64,000 nucleotides of DNA from Solanum dulcamara (Eukaryota > Streptophyta > Magnoliopsida > Solanales > Solanaceae): contig NC_077248.1 in assembly GCF_947179165.1 (NCBI RefSeq), forward strand, positions 11,063,256 to 11,127,255. The letters are read 5' to 3'. The translations under genes and the position numbers were made by a program. How positions within the stretch are numbered: the first letter of the stretch is position 1; each line of letters starts with the position of its first letter. Under the pieces are notes generated by a model. The model saw nothing but the letters and a program-made list of their open reading frames with translations. It made no database searches and had not been told where the DNA came from. Below, piece after piece: positions 1 through 11,219 of this stretch.

Positions 1-644
1 AGAAGGTGTAATAAAGGTGGAGAAGATGCGTAGAAGGTTCCTTTATCTCCAAAGAATATACAGAATTGTATTTTTCTTTAAAAACAAGCAAGTAAGTAGG
101 GTTTGGACATTAACAGAGTGATATTTGGAAAAAAAATAGTATTGGAAATTGAAGTTGCATTTGGACATGCATTTCACTTGAAAAAAAGTTGAGAGAAAAA
201 ATTCACCTTCAGAAACTAACCACAAAAATCCTTCTAATCTATAACCAAAAACAAAGTTCAATGAAAATATTTTTCAAAAAAAAAATGGAAAAAAACCTCA
301 TGCCCTAAAGGGACATAATAAAGGCAACACGAGATGCAATTCATCAAAATCGAAGGCCAACCACACAAATAAGTCCACATGAGCCTTAGACCAGCAATGG
401 CAAATCCAAATTTGTCTACTATCCAAGAACAATATAGGAAATACGAAAAAACTGGCAGAACAACAGCACAAGAGAGAAGATACTGCTCATCCAAAAAGTT
501 GTGAATTTTAGCACATCAGTTACAAAATCTCGTTGTACCATGCCTTCACTAAAGCTTCTTGTATGTGGAAGTCTTATCCAAAAAATTAAATCTAGTAGCA
601 TTTCCTGGTTATCAATCCATTTTCCACAAAGAAGGGTCACAGAG

Positions 645-775
645 CAACAACAACAACATACCCAGTGAAATCCCACAAAGTGGGGTATGGGGAGGGACGG
701 AGGGTAGGGTGTGCGCGGACCTTACCACTACCTCTTGGAGATAGAGAGGTTGTTTCCGAAAGACGCTTGGCTCAA
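645..775 (-). mobile_element. SINE / truncated RTE-LINE tail (TS/SolS type)
   Basis: On the plus strand a CAA-repeat run is followed by CCCAGTGAAATCCCAC and a GGGGAGGG stretch, then GCGGACCTTACC and a region related to GGTTGTTTCCGAAAGAC. Read on the minus strand this is the 3' end of the Solanaceae SINE family with its TTG tail. The same tail ends the LINE at 41,307 and recurs at 31,961, 51,303 and 59,299. Similarity stops near 775, so the copy is short or 5'-truncated. Confidence 0.75.
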
Positions 776-1127
776 GTGTATCAAACTCAAGTAAAAGAGT
801 TACAGTCAAAGAGACAATTTCCCAATGCATCTAAGTTGAAATACCAAGGTACAGATGAAAATGCAGTACATCTAAAATATATACCGAGAACCAATTTTCA
901 AACGTCATCATTCTGTGAATAATCCTCAAAAAATGCCAACGGAAGTAAACCCCCATCCTATTAAATTAACTTCCATAATGTCACAAAAGTCATATTTATG
1001 CCATGTTTTAGTCATTCTGAATAGACACAACATAGATCAAAATATCATATATTGGCACCAATTGATAACCAAGCTGCAAAGGAATCAGCAAAATGGAATC
1101 TTCATATACACTATTTTATACTCCCCC

Positions 1128-1345
1128 CGTCCCGATTTATGCGACTCTCTTTCTTTTTTGATCAGTCCCAAAAGAATGGAACCTTTCTACATATAATAAC
1201 AATTTGACTTTAAACTTCTTATTTTACCCTTAATGAGATGATTTATAGCCTCACAAATACCTATTGATTATTTTTTACCACAAGTTTCAAATGTCTTCCT
1301 TTAATTCTTAAACTTTGTGCCCAGTCAAACATCTTCATAACTAAC
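1128..1345. mobile_element. Degraded Stowaway-like MITE
   Basis: It begins with TA then CTCCCCCCGTCCCGATTTA, the typical start of Solanaceae TA-flanked MITEs, and later contains the family's GTGCCCAGTCAAAC block. The right inverted end is not recognisable, so the boundary is approximate. Confidence 0.5.
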
Positions 1346-1822
1346 GCCATAAAGTTAAAAAGAATATAGTTTCAAAATTAGTCCTTCAAGCCCAGATTAT
1401 CAATTTACCACATCACATTTCCCTTTAATTTCTGAAATCTTTACATCATTTCCCATACTCTCTCTAAAAAGGAACAAATACTTAACTTCCACAAAATTAA
1501 CTCACTTGAAACAAGGGATGATACATAGCTTTTTCTTTTGATATGGTAAACCCTAACCCCCAAACCCCCTCCCTTACAAACCAAAAGTGGTAATTCCCAC
1601 TTTCTGTCCTTCATAATTAGAAGTCTATATCTGCCAGTTTCTTGGATGGAAGTGTAGGGCTCTCACCATAAGAGACAACTTTAAATGGAGTATTAGCAAC
1701 TTGTGATCTCACCCACTATGTAGTTAATCAATAAGTTATATATATTTGTACAGAGAAGGCACCAACTTCAAATACTACTTCGGACTCACTAACATAAAAT
1801 AATGGATCCACATTTATTTAAA

Positions 1823-2222
1823 GAGAAAAAGTTCAAATTTACCCCTGAAGCATTCAATATGTCTTACACTCTCCCTCCGTTAACCTATTTCATCCATGAA
1901 AGCCCAAATTGTTATCTTTCATTTCAAATATGTATTTACTTGTAAAGGTTGTCCAACTTGGCTTACCATTTGCCACAGTTGAGCCACAACAATGTATCTA
2001 AATTTACCCTAAACTATCTACTTGGTTTATGTATACCCTTTGTATAATTTGAAGCATGCCCTGAACAGTTGAAAAGGTCCAAATATACCTCACGTGTCTA
2101 TCTTTCATCTCAAATATGCCCCTTTCACTAAACAGTTTTATACCGTGGAAAAGTTGGTCTAATTTGGCAGACATAGTGAAAGACCAATCACAAATGTTAC
2201 GGGTATATTTGGACTTCTCCCT
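1823..2222. repeat. MITE-like repeat with inverted ends
   Basis: The left end (AAAAGTTCAAATTTACCC) and the right end (GGGTATATTTGGACTTCTCC) are imperfect inverted repeats of each other. The interior repeats the same theme (GGTCCAAATATACC near 2,071). It has no coding potential. The family assignment is inference. Confidence 0.45.
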
Positions 2223-2827
2223 TGTTTCCATCTTTGGAACTCAGTAATTAATGGACCCGCACCTCAATCCTTCAACACTCAAGTACAACACTTAATTCAC
2301 CCTTCAGGATGTGCACCACCATCACACATCCTGGATTGTACTTACCTTTATCATTGAACAAAAACACTCAGGACTTAAAATCCACCTCTAGTAAGAAAGA
2401 GCTTACTCGGCAAATTTAGACTAAGGGAGGATATACATCCTAGCCGTTAACATAAAATTTGCAATCAAAAGCTGTAAAAGTTAATGCTTCCACAAACATG
2501 ATTAAGAATTCCCAAAATTAGACCACAGTAAAAGCTCAAATAATCAGGATTTAAGAAAACACTAAAGTTGATTAATAACCGGTAACATTGAGAAATGGAA
2601 ATTGTGGTCACACCCACTATCCTCAGCTTGAAACGCAGTATACCAAGTAGAAACCCTAGCTAGAAAGAGCAAAATTCAGTAAATTGAGGACAAAACTTCT
2701 TAATCATTCAGGTAAATTATGCAATTTATTGTTTCCACAAACATAAAGAAGAATCCCCAAAATTAGATCATATGAAAATTCAAATAAAAATGATAAGGAA
2801 ACCGAATGGGAGAGATAAAGGGCATAC

Positions 2828-2914
2828 GTTAATGTCATCTCCGACGGAATTGATCTCCTTGTTGGCTCTTTTACCTATCCAGTAGGAACCCACTTTGTTC
2901 AATATCTGATCCAT
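2828..2914 (-). CDS. DUF538 family protein, first exon (partial gene)
   Basis: The minus strand from the ATG at 2,914 encodes 29 residues, starting MDQILNKVGSYW and ending SVGDDIN, followed directly by a GT donor (GTATGC) at 2,827. This matches the conserved N-terminus of small plant DUF538 proteins of the At5g37070 type as I recall them, in which this segment precedes the DUF538 beta-barrel domain. The family's biochemical role is unclear; members have been linked to stress and chlorophyll-related responses. A TATA box lies about 150 bases upstream of the ATG and the intervening AG-rich stretch looks like a 5' leader. The DUF538 domain itself is not in the window, so the gene continues to the left beyond a first intron of at least 2.8 kb. 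The exon is too short to show up as a long open frame; it was found by reading codons next to the splice site. Confidence 0.7.
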
Positions 2915-3062
2915 TATCAATATCCAAGATTTCTATAAACCGATGATGAAAACTCCAAGAGCTTAAACAAGTCTTCTTCCTCCTTTCTCTCTGACTCCAA
3001 TTCAGTGAGATAAAGGTGTGGAGTTGATTTGAGTTTTCTGATTGCTCAATCCCTTTCCCTAC

Positions 3063-3072
3063 CTATATAATT
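3063..3072 (-). promoter_or_regulatory. TATA box of the DUF538 gene
   Basis: The minus strand reads AATTATATAG about 150 bases upstream of the ATG at 2,914. A pyrimidine/purine-biased leader without other ATGs of note follows. The spacing allows a transcription start near 3,030. Confidence 0.5.
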
Positions 3073-3857
3073 TTCTTAGCTGTGATTTGCTCCAAAAATA
3101 TATTATTTTTTGGCAAACTTCGTTTCCTATTGTTTTCTTAAATCACAATTTAAGATTATTTTAAGATAAGATTAATGCTTAAATGACTTGAGATTGACTC
3201 AATTCAAATTATTTTAAGCGCAATTTGATCCTTGATTTCTTTATGAATATCCAAGAGTTTATGAAATGTTGAGATGTCTCTTCAAGAAAATATGTTATGG
3301 TTATGATTCATGAAAATATGATGGGATATTTGTTGTTCGGTTTGAGTACGTTTTCTCCTAAAAAAATAAAGAAAACAAATTTTAATTTTCAATTCAAAAA
3401 TAAACCAAATCAATTTTAATAAGTTATTTTATATTGCTTCAACTTAATCGATTTTTTGTGAGTTTTTTTTAAATGCATGACCTAACTCAGACCAATCACA
3501 TGTTTCATCATAATACCATTCGAGAGGAATTAAGATCTCTTGACCGTTTATAAAATAAATTAAAGAAAATAGTCTTTTTATATCTTTTATATATTTAAGT
3601 TAAAAAATATTATAAGTGACATACAAAATCATTTCTCGATATATAATAAATAAATTGTCAATTTGAAATAATATAATCTTAAAACCAAAAAGTCTCCTCT
3701 CCTCTTACACACGTATATTAAGAGGCAATGCACCTTTGTTATATGTTGCTTACACGATTACACGTCGCTAGTTAATTTAAATAAAATTTGAGAGAAAATG
3801 GCTAACATTTTGAATTTGGGCTAATACAAATAATGGAGCCACCCAAAATTTTAAAAA
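3073..3857. other. AT-rich upstream intergenic DNA
   Basis: I see no genes here. It is AT-rich DNA between the DUF538 promoter and the first copia element. Confidence 0.5.
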
Positions 3858-4123
3858 TATTATAAAATAAACTAACTTAGCAAACTAAGAAGGAGAAAGA
3901 AATAGTAAGAGATAGTTGAGAGAATTCCTCCACAAATCATTTTTCACAATACTGATGCTATTTATAGCAGTGTGAAGAGGAAAACGTAGAGGGGGAACAA
4001 AGGGGTGTGGAAAGAAAAAGAGGAAAAGAAAAAGTGGGAAGAAAAGCAGGAGTAAAAGAAAAATACAATTTGTATTAGTAGGTCCCACTATAAAGTGGAA
4101 CATCCACTTGCTCTTTCCTAACA
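3858..4123 (-). repeat. 3' LTR of copia element 1
   Basis: About 266 bp matching 9,079-9,345 with scattered substitutions. On the minus strand it starts TGTTAGGAAAGAGC. Its outer TG has decayed to TA (plus-strand reading). Confidence 0.85.
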
Positions 4124-4513
4124 ATCCCCTTGGATGTCCACGTGTAATGTGCCTCATTAAAAACTTTACAAGAAATAATATACATAGTTATTCTGAACCT
4201 CCATAGATGTTGTGTCACGTTAAAACCTTACTAGGAAAAATCCAGTGGAAAAAAGCCTAGTGAAGGAAAAAGAATACACACATTTGGTAATACGCCTTGA
4301 GTGCTGTCTCATTAAAAACCTTACTAGGAAAACTCAATTGGACAAAACCTTGGTTAAGGAAAAAAGAGTACAACGCGTATTCTACTCCCCCTGATGAAAA
4401 CTTCATTTGATATTTTGGAGACGACGCATTCCAATCTTATATTTTAGATTCTAAAAAGTTGATGTTGGTAATGACTTTGTGGATAAATCTGCAAAATTAT
4501 CACTAGAACGAAC

Positions 4514-6063
4514 TTAATGTACATCAATATCACCATTCTTCTGGAGATCATGTGTGAACAATAATTTTGGTGAAATATATTTTGTTCTATCTTCTTTTAT
4601 GAAGCCACTTTTCAATTGAGCTATGCACGCGGCATTGTTTTCGAATATAACTGTGGGTACTTTGATATTATTTTCTAGGCTGCATCTTTCTTTAATAAAC
4701 TGTATCATCGATATCAACCACACACATTCTCTACTTGCTTCATGAATTGCTATTATTTCAGCATGATTTGAAGAAGTACCAACAATAGACTGCTTTGTAG
4801 ATCGCCATGATACAGCAGTTCCTCCGTGTGTAAATAGATAGTCTGTCTGAAATCGAGCTTTATGTGGGTCAAATAAATAAGCTGCATCTGCATAACTAAT
4901 AAGGTATGTTCAACCTTTGTTAGTATAAAACAAACTCATATCAATACTACCCTTCAGGTATCGCAAAATATGTTTGATACCATTTCAATGCCTTCGTGTT
5001 GGGGATGAGCTATACCTTGCTAGCAAATTAACAGAAAATGTTATATCAGGCCTAGTTGCGTTAGCAAGATACATAAGTGCACCAATAGCACTGAGATATG
5101 GTACTTCAGGACCAAGAATTTCTTCATCCTCTTCTAGAGGTCGAAATTGATTTTTTTTCACTTCAAGTGATCGAACAACCATTGGAGTACTTAATGAATG
5201 TACTTTATCCATGTAAAATCGTTTTAAGATTTTTTCAGTGTAGGCAGATTGATGGACAAAGACCCCATCTGCTAAATGTTCAATTTGCAGACCTAAACAA
5301 AGTTTTGTCTTTCCAAGGTCTTTCATCTCAAATTCTTTCTTTAGATATCCAATTGCCTTTTGGACCTCTTTAGGGGTTCCAATGAGATTTATGTCATCAA
5401 CATAAACGGCGAGTATAACAAACTCTGATTCTGTTTTCTTAATAAAAATACATGGACAAATGACATCATTTATATAACCTTCATTTATCAAGTACTCACT
5501 AAGGCGATTATACCACATACGCCCTGATTTTTTCAGACCATATAATGATCTTTACAGTTTTATTGAGTACATCTCCCGAGACTTAGTACATGTTTCAGGC
5601 AATTTTAATTCTTCTGAATTTTCATGCATTTCAAGTGAACCATAAAGGTAAGCTGTAACTACATCCATTAGATGTATTTCAAGATTTTTATATACAGCTA
5701 AACTGATGAGATATCTAAAAGTTATTCCATCCATAACAGGTGAATATGTTTCTTCATAGTTGACCCTGGTCTTTGAGAGAATCCTTGTGCAACAAGGCAT
5801 GCCTTGTATCTTACAATTTTATTTCTCTCATTTCATTTTCGCACAAAAACCCATTTATAGCCAACTGGTTTTACACCTTCAGGGGTTTGGACTACAGGTC
5901 CAAAAACCTCACGTTTAGCAAGTGAATCTAAGTCTGATTGAATTGTCTTTTGCCATTCTGGCCAATCATATTTATGTCGACATTCTTCGACGGAATTAGG
6001 CTTAAGACTTTCACTATCTTGTATGAGGTTAATTGCAACATTATATGCAAAAATATTATCCAC
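4514..6063 (-). pseudogene. Copia 1 reverse transcriptase / RNase H remnant
   Basis: Minus-strand pieces cover the start of the RT (WPEWQ, GYKWVFVRK at 6,063-5,833), the middle (MDVVTAYLYGS at 5,800-5,552), the catalytic box YVDDINLIG (5,518-4,985) ending in ARYSSSPTRRH, and an RNase H tail near 4,723-4,514. The YVDD metal-binding pair survives. At least four interruptions separate the pieces, so no active enzyme can be made. Confidence 0.85.
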
Positions 6064-6569
6064 CGTAATTTTGATCGATCTAAATTTATCTCATCACCGG
6101 TAGAACTTATTGAAAGTTCTTCATTCACTTGAGTCTCGGGTTCACTGATTTCTTAAGAAATATCATGATTAATCAAATCTTAACCTTCTTCGGGGGGGTT
6201 CTTTTTAGAATTCTTATCCTTTGAACTCAATGGTCTACCACGCTTCAGGCGTGTTTGAGATTCAGAACCTATGATACTAGTAGATGGTCCTTTTGGGACA
6301 TCAATCCGGATAAGCACATTCACTACAGGAATATGTGACTTAGTTATCCGTTTCAAATCAGTAAATGCATCTGGCATTTAATTTGCTATGTTCTGTAAGT
6401 GAACAATCTTCTGGACCTCCTGCTCACATGTGCGGGTACATGGATCAAAATGAGATAGTGATGAAACCTTCCACGCAATTTCTCTTGCGGGATCTTTTTT
6501 CTCTCCCCCTAATGGCGGAAAAATTATTTTATCAAATCGATAATCTGCAAATCAAATAGTAAATAAGTC

Positions 6570-7868
6570 TCATGTCAACGGTTCAAGGTAGAGAATTATG
6601 GAGGGTGAGTCAAACCCAACATATATGCCCAACCTTCGTTGAGGGCCCATTTTTGTACGTTGTGGTGGTGCTACATGCACGTATACCGCACAACCAAAAA
6701 TTTGTAAATGGGCTATATTTGGCTCATGACCAAATAAGAGTTGTGACGGAGAGTATTTATTATAATATGATGGTCTGAGACGTACAAGTGCTGCTGCATG
6801 TAAGATGGCATGACCCCAAACAGTAATTGGCAATTTTGTTTTCAGTAGTAGAGGTTTGGCTATCAATCGTAGGTGCTTAATAAATGACTCTGCAAGGTCA
6901 TTTTGAGTATGAACATGAGCAACTGCATGTTTAATTTTTATCTCAATTGATAAGCAATAATCATCAAAAGTTTGGGATGTAAATTCTCCAGCATTATCAA
7001 GGCGAATAGTCTTAATTGGATAATCTGGAAATTGCACCCTTAATCTTATTATTTGTGCTAACATCTTCGCAAATGCCAGGTTGTGAGATGATAAGAGGCA
7101 CACATGAAACCATCTAGATGATGTATCTATTAGGACCATAAAATATTTAAACAATCCACTAGGTGGATGAATAGGTCCACATATATATCCATGTATACGC
7201 TCTAAAAAGGCAGGAGATTCGATGCCAACCTTCAGGGTCGATGGTCTGGCAATTAATTTGCCTTGATAACAAGCAATGCATGGAAATTCATCATTCGTAA
7301 GAATCTTCTGATTCTTTAACAGATGTTCAGTTGAATTTTTAAGAATTCGTCTCATCATTATTGATCCAGGATGACCTATTCGATCATGCCATATCACAAA
7401 TATATTTAGATCAGTAAGCTTCTAGTTTACGATGAAATTTGCTTCAATTGCACTAATTTTTGCATAATATAGGTCAAACGACAAAGTTGATAATTTTTTC
7501 AAAATATATTTCTGGCCTGAGACATTTTTTGTTATACCAAGATATTCAGTATTCATTTCGTTTAGTATCTCAACATGATATCTATTTCTGTGGATATCTT
7601 TAAAACTTAACAAGTTTCTTTGGAATTTAGAAGAGAATAGTGCATCGTCTATAACAATCTTTGTCCCGTTAGGAAGAAATATAGTAGCTCTTCCGGAGTC
7701 TTCAATCATTTTTGAATTACCTGAAATTGTTGTAACATTTGATTTTCTTCTAAGCAAGTTAGAAAAATATTTCTCGTCTTTAAAAATGGCATGAGTTGTT
7801 CCACTATTAATTACACAAATATCCTCGTGATTGATCATTGATCCAAACAAAATTTGAGGCATATTCAT
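6570..7868 (-). pseudogene. Copia 1 protease and integrase remnant
   Basis: Two minus-strand open stretches. At 7,868-7,422 the aspartic protease motif reads INSGTTHAI; related elements have D in place of the N, so the catalytic Asp appears lost. At 7,397-6,570 is the integrase: an HHCC zinc segment (WHDRIGHPGS, then CIAC), followed by the catalytic triad context LIDTSSR, RLDNAGEF and NDLAESF. A stop or gap near 7,400 separates them. Integrase would insert element cDNA into chromosomes; here the broken frame prevents a full polyprotein. Confidence 0.8.
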
Positions 7869-7992
7869 ATTTTTCTTTAAAAAGAAATAAAGTAAATATT
7901 ATAATTAAAACATGGCTTATTACACAAATTTTATTTATTTACATGGATTAGAAAAATACTAACATATTATTTAGTACATACAAAAAAATTAT

Positions 7993-8997
7993 TTAAATAT
8001 TATCAAGGTTATTGATATTCATATTTCCTTCAGGGAAATTAAAGAAATCAGTTACATCTAGATGCATAGGCTCAATATTATCTTCAGAGATAAAGTTTGT
8101 CTTTGAATTATTTTCTGCCCTCTTCAAGATGCATAGGCTCAATATTATTTTCAGAGATAAAGTTAAACCAGACGTTTTGATGACCGACAAGTCCGCGACC
8201 AGTGACCCATACCTCCACATCTATGACATATACTTTCTAAATGTTTCTTTGGTAATGCTTCTGGCTTTTCACTCTTATTTTTGTACTGCTGATCATTTTT
8301 CGGTGTCAGTCGAGCATCATGATTATAATTTCTTCTTCGACCATGAGCACGACCACGACTAGGCCATGACCTCTTTCTTGTTGGTTATAATTTGCTTGAT
8401 TCACTTCAGGGAGTGAAAAAGAACCAATAGGCCGACTATCATGATTTTTCATTAGTAGTTCGTTGTGGTGTTCAGCAATCAAAAGGTGAGAAAGTAATTC
8501 AGAATATTTTTTAAACCTCTTTTCGCGATATTGCTGCCGTAGGAGCATATTCACGGGTGGAAATGTGGAGTATGTTTTTTCAAGTTTATCTTGCTCAGTG
8601 GTTTCTTCTCCGCATAAATTTAACTAAGCTATAATTCTAAACAATGCAAAATTATATTCAGTTATATTTTTAAAATCCATTAATCTCAGATTTAGCCAAT
8701 CATGACGTGTCTATGGAAGGATGACCAACTTCGGGTGGTCATATCTTTCTTTCAGATTCTTCAATAATTTAAGAGGATCATTTAATGTAAGGTACTATAA
8801 TTTTAATCCCTAGTCAAGATGACGGTAAAGAAATATCATGGCTTTGGCACGGTCTTGACTAGATGACGTATTATCATCTTTGATGGTGTCTGCCAGACCC
8901 ATCGAATCTAGATGTATTTCGACATCTAGTGTCATGATGAGTAGCCTTTTTTAGATATGTCAAGAGTAACAAATTCAAGTGTAGAAATATTAGACAT
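7993..8997 (-). pseudogene. Copia 1 gag (nucleocapsid) remnant
   Basis: The minus-strand frame opens at the ATG at 8,997 with MSNISTLEFVTLDISK, then breaks repeatedly. A complete CCHC zinc knuckle, C-HR-C-GGMG-H-WSRT-C, is readable near 8,228-8,187; it would bind element RNA in the virus-like particle. A stretch of about 38 bp (AGATGCATAGGCTCAATATT and following) occurs twice, near 8,059 and 8,128, as a small direct duplication just downstream of the knuckle. Stops and frameshifts make it non-functional. Confidence 0.7.
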
Positions 8998-9078
8998 TTT
9001 AAGAAAATAAAATTCTTACCCCTTTTTTTACCTTCTTAAAAATATAGCTCAAAGCGATGGAGGCTCATACTGATAACG

Positions 9079-9345
9079 TGTTATAAAATAAACTAACATA
9101 ACAAAATAAGAAGGAGAAAGAAATAGTAAGAGATAGTTGAGAGAATTCTTCCATATATCATTTTTCACAATACTGATGCTATTTATAGCAGTGTAAAGAG
9201 GAAAACGTAGAGGCAGGGACAAAGGGGTATGAAAAGAAAAAGAGAAAAAGAAAAAATGGGAAGAAAGGTAGGAGAAAAAGACTAATAGAATTTGTATTAT
9301 TGGATCCCACTGTAAAGTGGAACATGCACTTGCTCTTTCCTAACA
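9079..9345 (-). repeat. 5' LTR of copia element 1
   Basis: 267 bp, running (plus strand) from TGTTATAAAATAAAC to CTTTCCTAACA. It contains a CTATTTATAGCAGTG segment that may act as the element's TATA region. The primer binding site follows on the left. Confidence 0.85.
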
Positions 9346-10710
9346 AAAAACATTTTTTGTACTTTTTGGACCATTCTATCTGTTTATTTTTTGTGATTGT
9401 TACCCCCACAAACAATCAAGGTGGTAATAGAATTTAGTAATTGTGTTTAATTTGCCAAAGGGGTATTTTTAGAAAGATTTCTCCATTTCACTATGTTGAG
9501 TACATATATAAAATTGTTAATTTGAAACTATTTACATATCTGAATATAGTAATAGAGAAGAATTAGGATTCATTTAATTGATGATCTTCTTTTTGAAGTT
9601 CATCAGTATATTATATGGGACAATTTCAAATATATATAATAAATTAATTAGTTTACAATAAATATAATTATGTTTTATTTACATAAAAAAATAGCCAAAA
9701 ATCATAGAAAATATACAGTATCTATATAATATAGATTATTTATACATGAACTATACACTGCATATACATTATGATACATTCTATACATGAAATTTATAAT
9801 GAGTTTACATGAATATACACCGAATGATTATTTTTTGACAATTAAAATAACTGAATGACCACCTACTGTAACTATCTCTATTATAGTATATATGTGTATT
9901 TTGGAAAAATTCGCAAGTGTGAGTCCTGGTGCAAACTTTGAGTGAGTCTCTCTAGTGATGAAGTAACAAAATTTCTGACTTTATTGTCCTGATAATTGGT
10001 TCAATGACTAAAATTTCACATGATATTATTAACTTAATGTAGCTAAACACTTCTTGACCTTTTATGATTGCATAAATTTCATAGAAAAACTGTACTAAAA
10101 AGTTATTGCATATTTGCATTCGTCCAACTTGACTCATCATATCTTTGTTATTGACTTTTTTAATCTTTGACATAGTCAACCAATGATTTCTCTCTTTGTA
10201 GAATTATCTTTGATTTAGCAATAAAAGTCTAGTCATTTATGAGAAAAACATGTTACCATGAGATAATTTAAACACCAAAATTTATTTTGGAGCACACCAT
10301 GGGATAATTTAACAAAATCGACCTTCATACTTTCAAATATGGCACACCATGAGATAATTTAAACACCACTGCTTGATGCAATCCCTCTTCGATCATTTAG
10401 TCTTGTCTTTTATTCCTCCATTGATAAGTGATAGTAGGTTCTCCATAAACAATTTCGACTGATTTTACGATTGTTTTTGTGTTAACTAAGGCAGATTGTT
10501 TGGGGTTTTAGAGTGATTGAATTGACAAAGGTGGATTATGTGGTGGTTTGGGGTGGTGGGGTGGGCTGGACAGCCTCGGGAGGAGGCTGTCCAGTGGCAG
10601 TAACAACCATGGGAAGGCTGCGGAGATGCTGCGGGGTAAACCATAGCCGCCAGAGAGATGGAAGCCCTTTAAAAATATAATAAATTTTACATCTCAATAA
10701 CAAATATGGA
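9346..10710. other. Intergenic AT-rich DNA
   Basis: I recognise no genes. A short phrase (CACCATGAGATAATTTAA and variants) appears three times between 10,250 and 10,370. A GC-rich patch at 10,540-10,640 contains a perfect hairpin, listed separately. Confidence 0.5.
10566..10594. repeat. Perfect 12-bp hairpin with 5-base loop
   Basis: CTGGACAGCCTC, then GGGAG, then GAGGCTGTCCAG: all twelve positions pair. It stands out because the surrounding DNA is AT-rich. No poly-T tract, gene end or known RNA family is seen beside it. Confidence 0.8.
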
Positions 10711-10979
10711 TTTATTATGAAATAATAATAATATATAGATAGCAAAGAAAGAAATTATAATAAAGGAAGATAAAGGGAGAGAGAAATGGTAAAGGAAGAG
10801 AAAACGTAGAGTAGTAATATTTTTTTGTATGTTTCATATTGAAGATACGTTGCTTTTTTATAGGCAAACATTATTGAAAAAAATGATCATCTATAGTAAC
10901 AAAACGCGTGAGCTACAATGAAAATACTATTCATCTAGAGTGAAAGTAGGTCCCATGAACATCCACTTGTTTTACAACA
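10711..10979 (-). repeat. 3' LTR remnant of copia element 2
   Basis: It shares with the copia 1 LTR the segments GAAAACGTAGAG and GTAGGTCCCA-N-GAACATCCACTTG and ends ACAACA, with the same TTCCCTTGGATGTTCATG sequence beyond it. The middle has diverged strongly. The left edge is approximate. Confidence 0.6.
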
Positions 10980-11219
10980 CTTCCCTTGGATGTTCATGTA
11001 CAAAAGAAAAATATATACATAATTATTTGTAATACGCATTGGTTGCTGCCTCATTAAAAACCTTACTAGGAAAATCCAATGAGATAGAACCTTGGTTAAA
11101 TAAAAAAGAGTGCAACACATATTTTACTCTCCCTGATGAAGACATCATTTAATATCTCAAAAATAACGCATTCCAATCTTGTATCTCAATTTTTCAAAGG
11201 TTGAAGTTGGAAATGCCTT

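Larger units (their letters stand above)
1..2827 (-). other. Probable first intron of the DUF538 gene, with repeats
   Basis: Left of the DUF538 first exon I find no second exon on the minus strand, so this stretch is read as a repeat-bearing first intron that continues past the left edge. It holds a SINE/LINE tail near 645-775, a degraded MITE near 1,128-1,345 and a palindromic-ended repeat near 1,823-2,222. The short open frames at 43-1,196 and 2,004-2,231 have no recognisable protein signature and are treated as chance. If the true second exon is short or divergent I could have missed it. Confidence 0.4.
3858..9345 (-). mobile_element. Ty1/copia retrotransposon 1, degenerate but bounded by both LTRs
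   Basis: Two related LTRs of about 266 bp flank a minus-strand gag-protease-integrase-RT-RNase H region, the copia domain order. Outside the LTRs there is an AAAAA run on each side (3,853-3,857 and 9,346-9,350), a plausible 5-bp target duplication but low in complexity. The bases next to the 5' LTR read TTATCAGTATGAGCC on the minus strand, a decayed initiator-Met primer binding site. Purine-rich bases (AAGGGGAT) next to the 3' LTR fit a polypurine tract. The reading frame is broken many times, so it cannot move on its own. The LTRs differ at many sites, which points to an old insertion. Confidence 0.88.

Noticed and set aside
4385..4420. CTGATGA motif suggesting a hammerhead ribozyme (also near 11,131)
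   Set aside because: No matching GAAA segment with a pairing stem follows; it lies in the copia 3' region.
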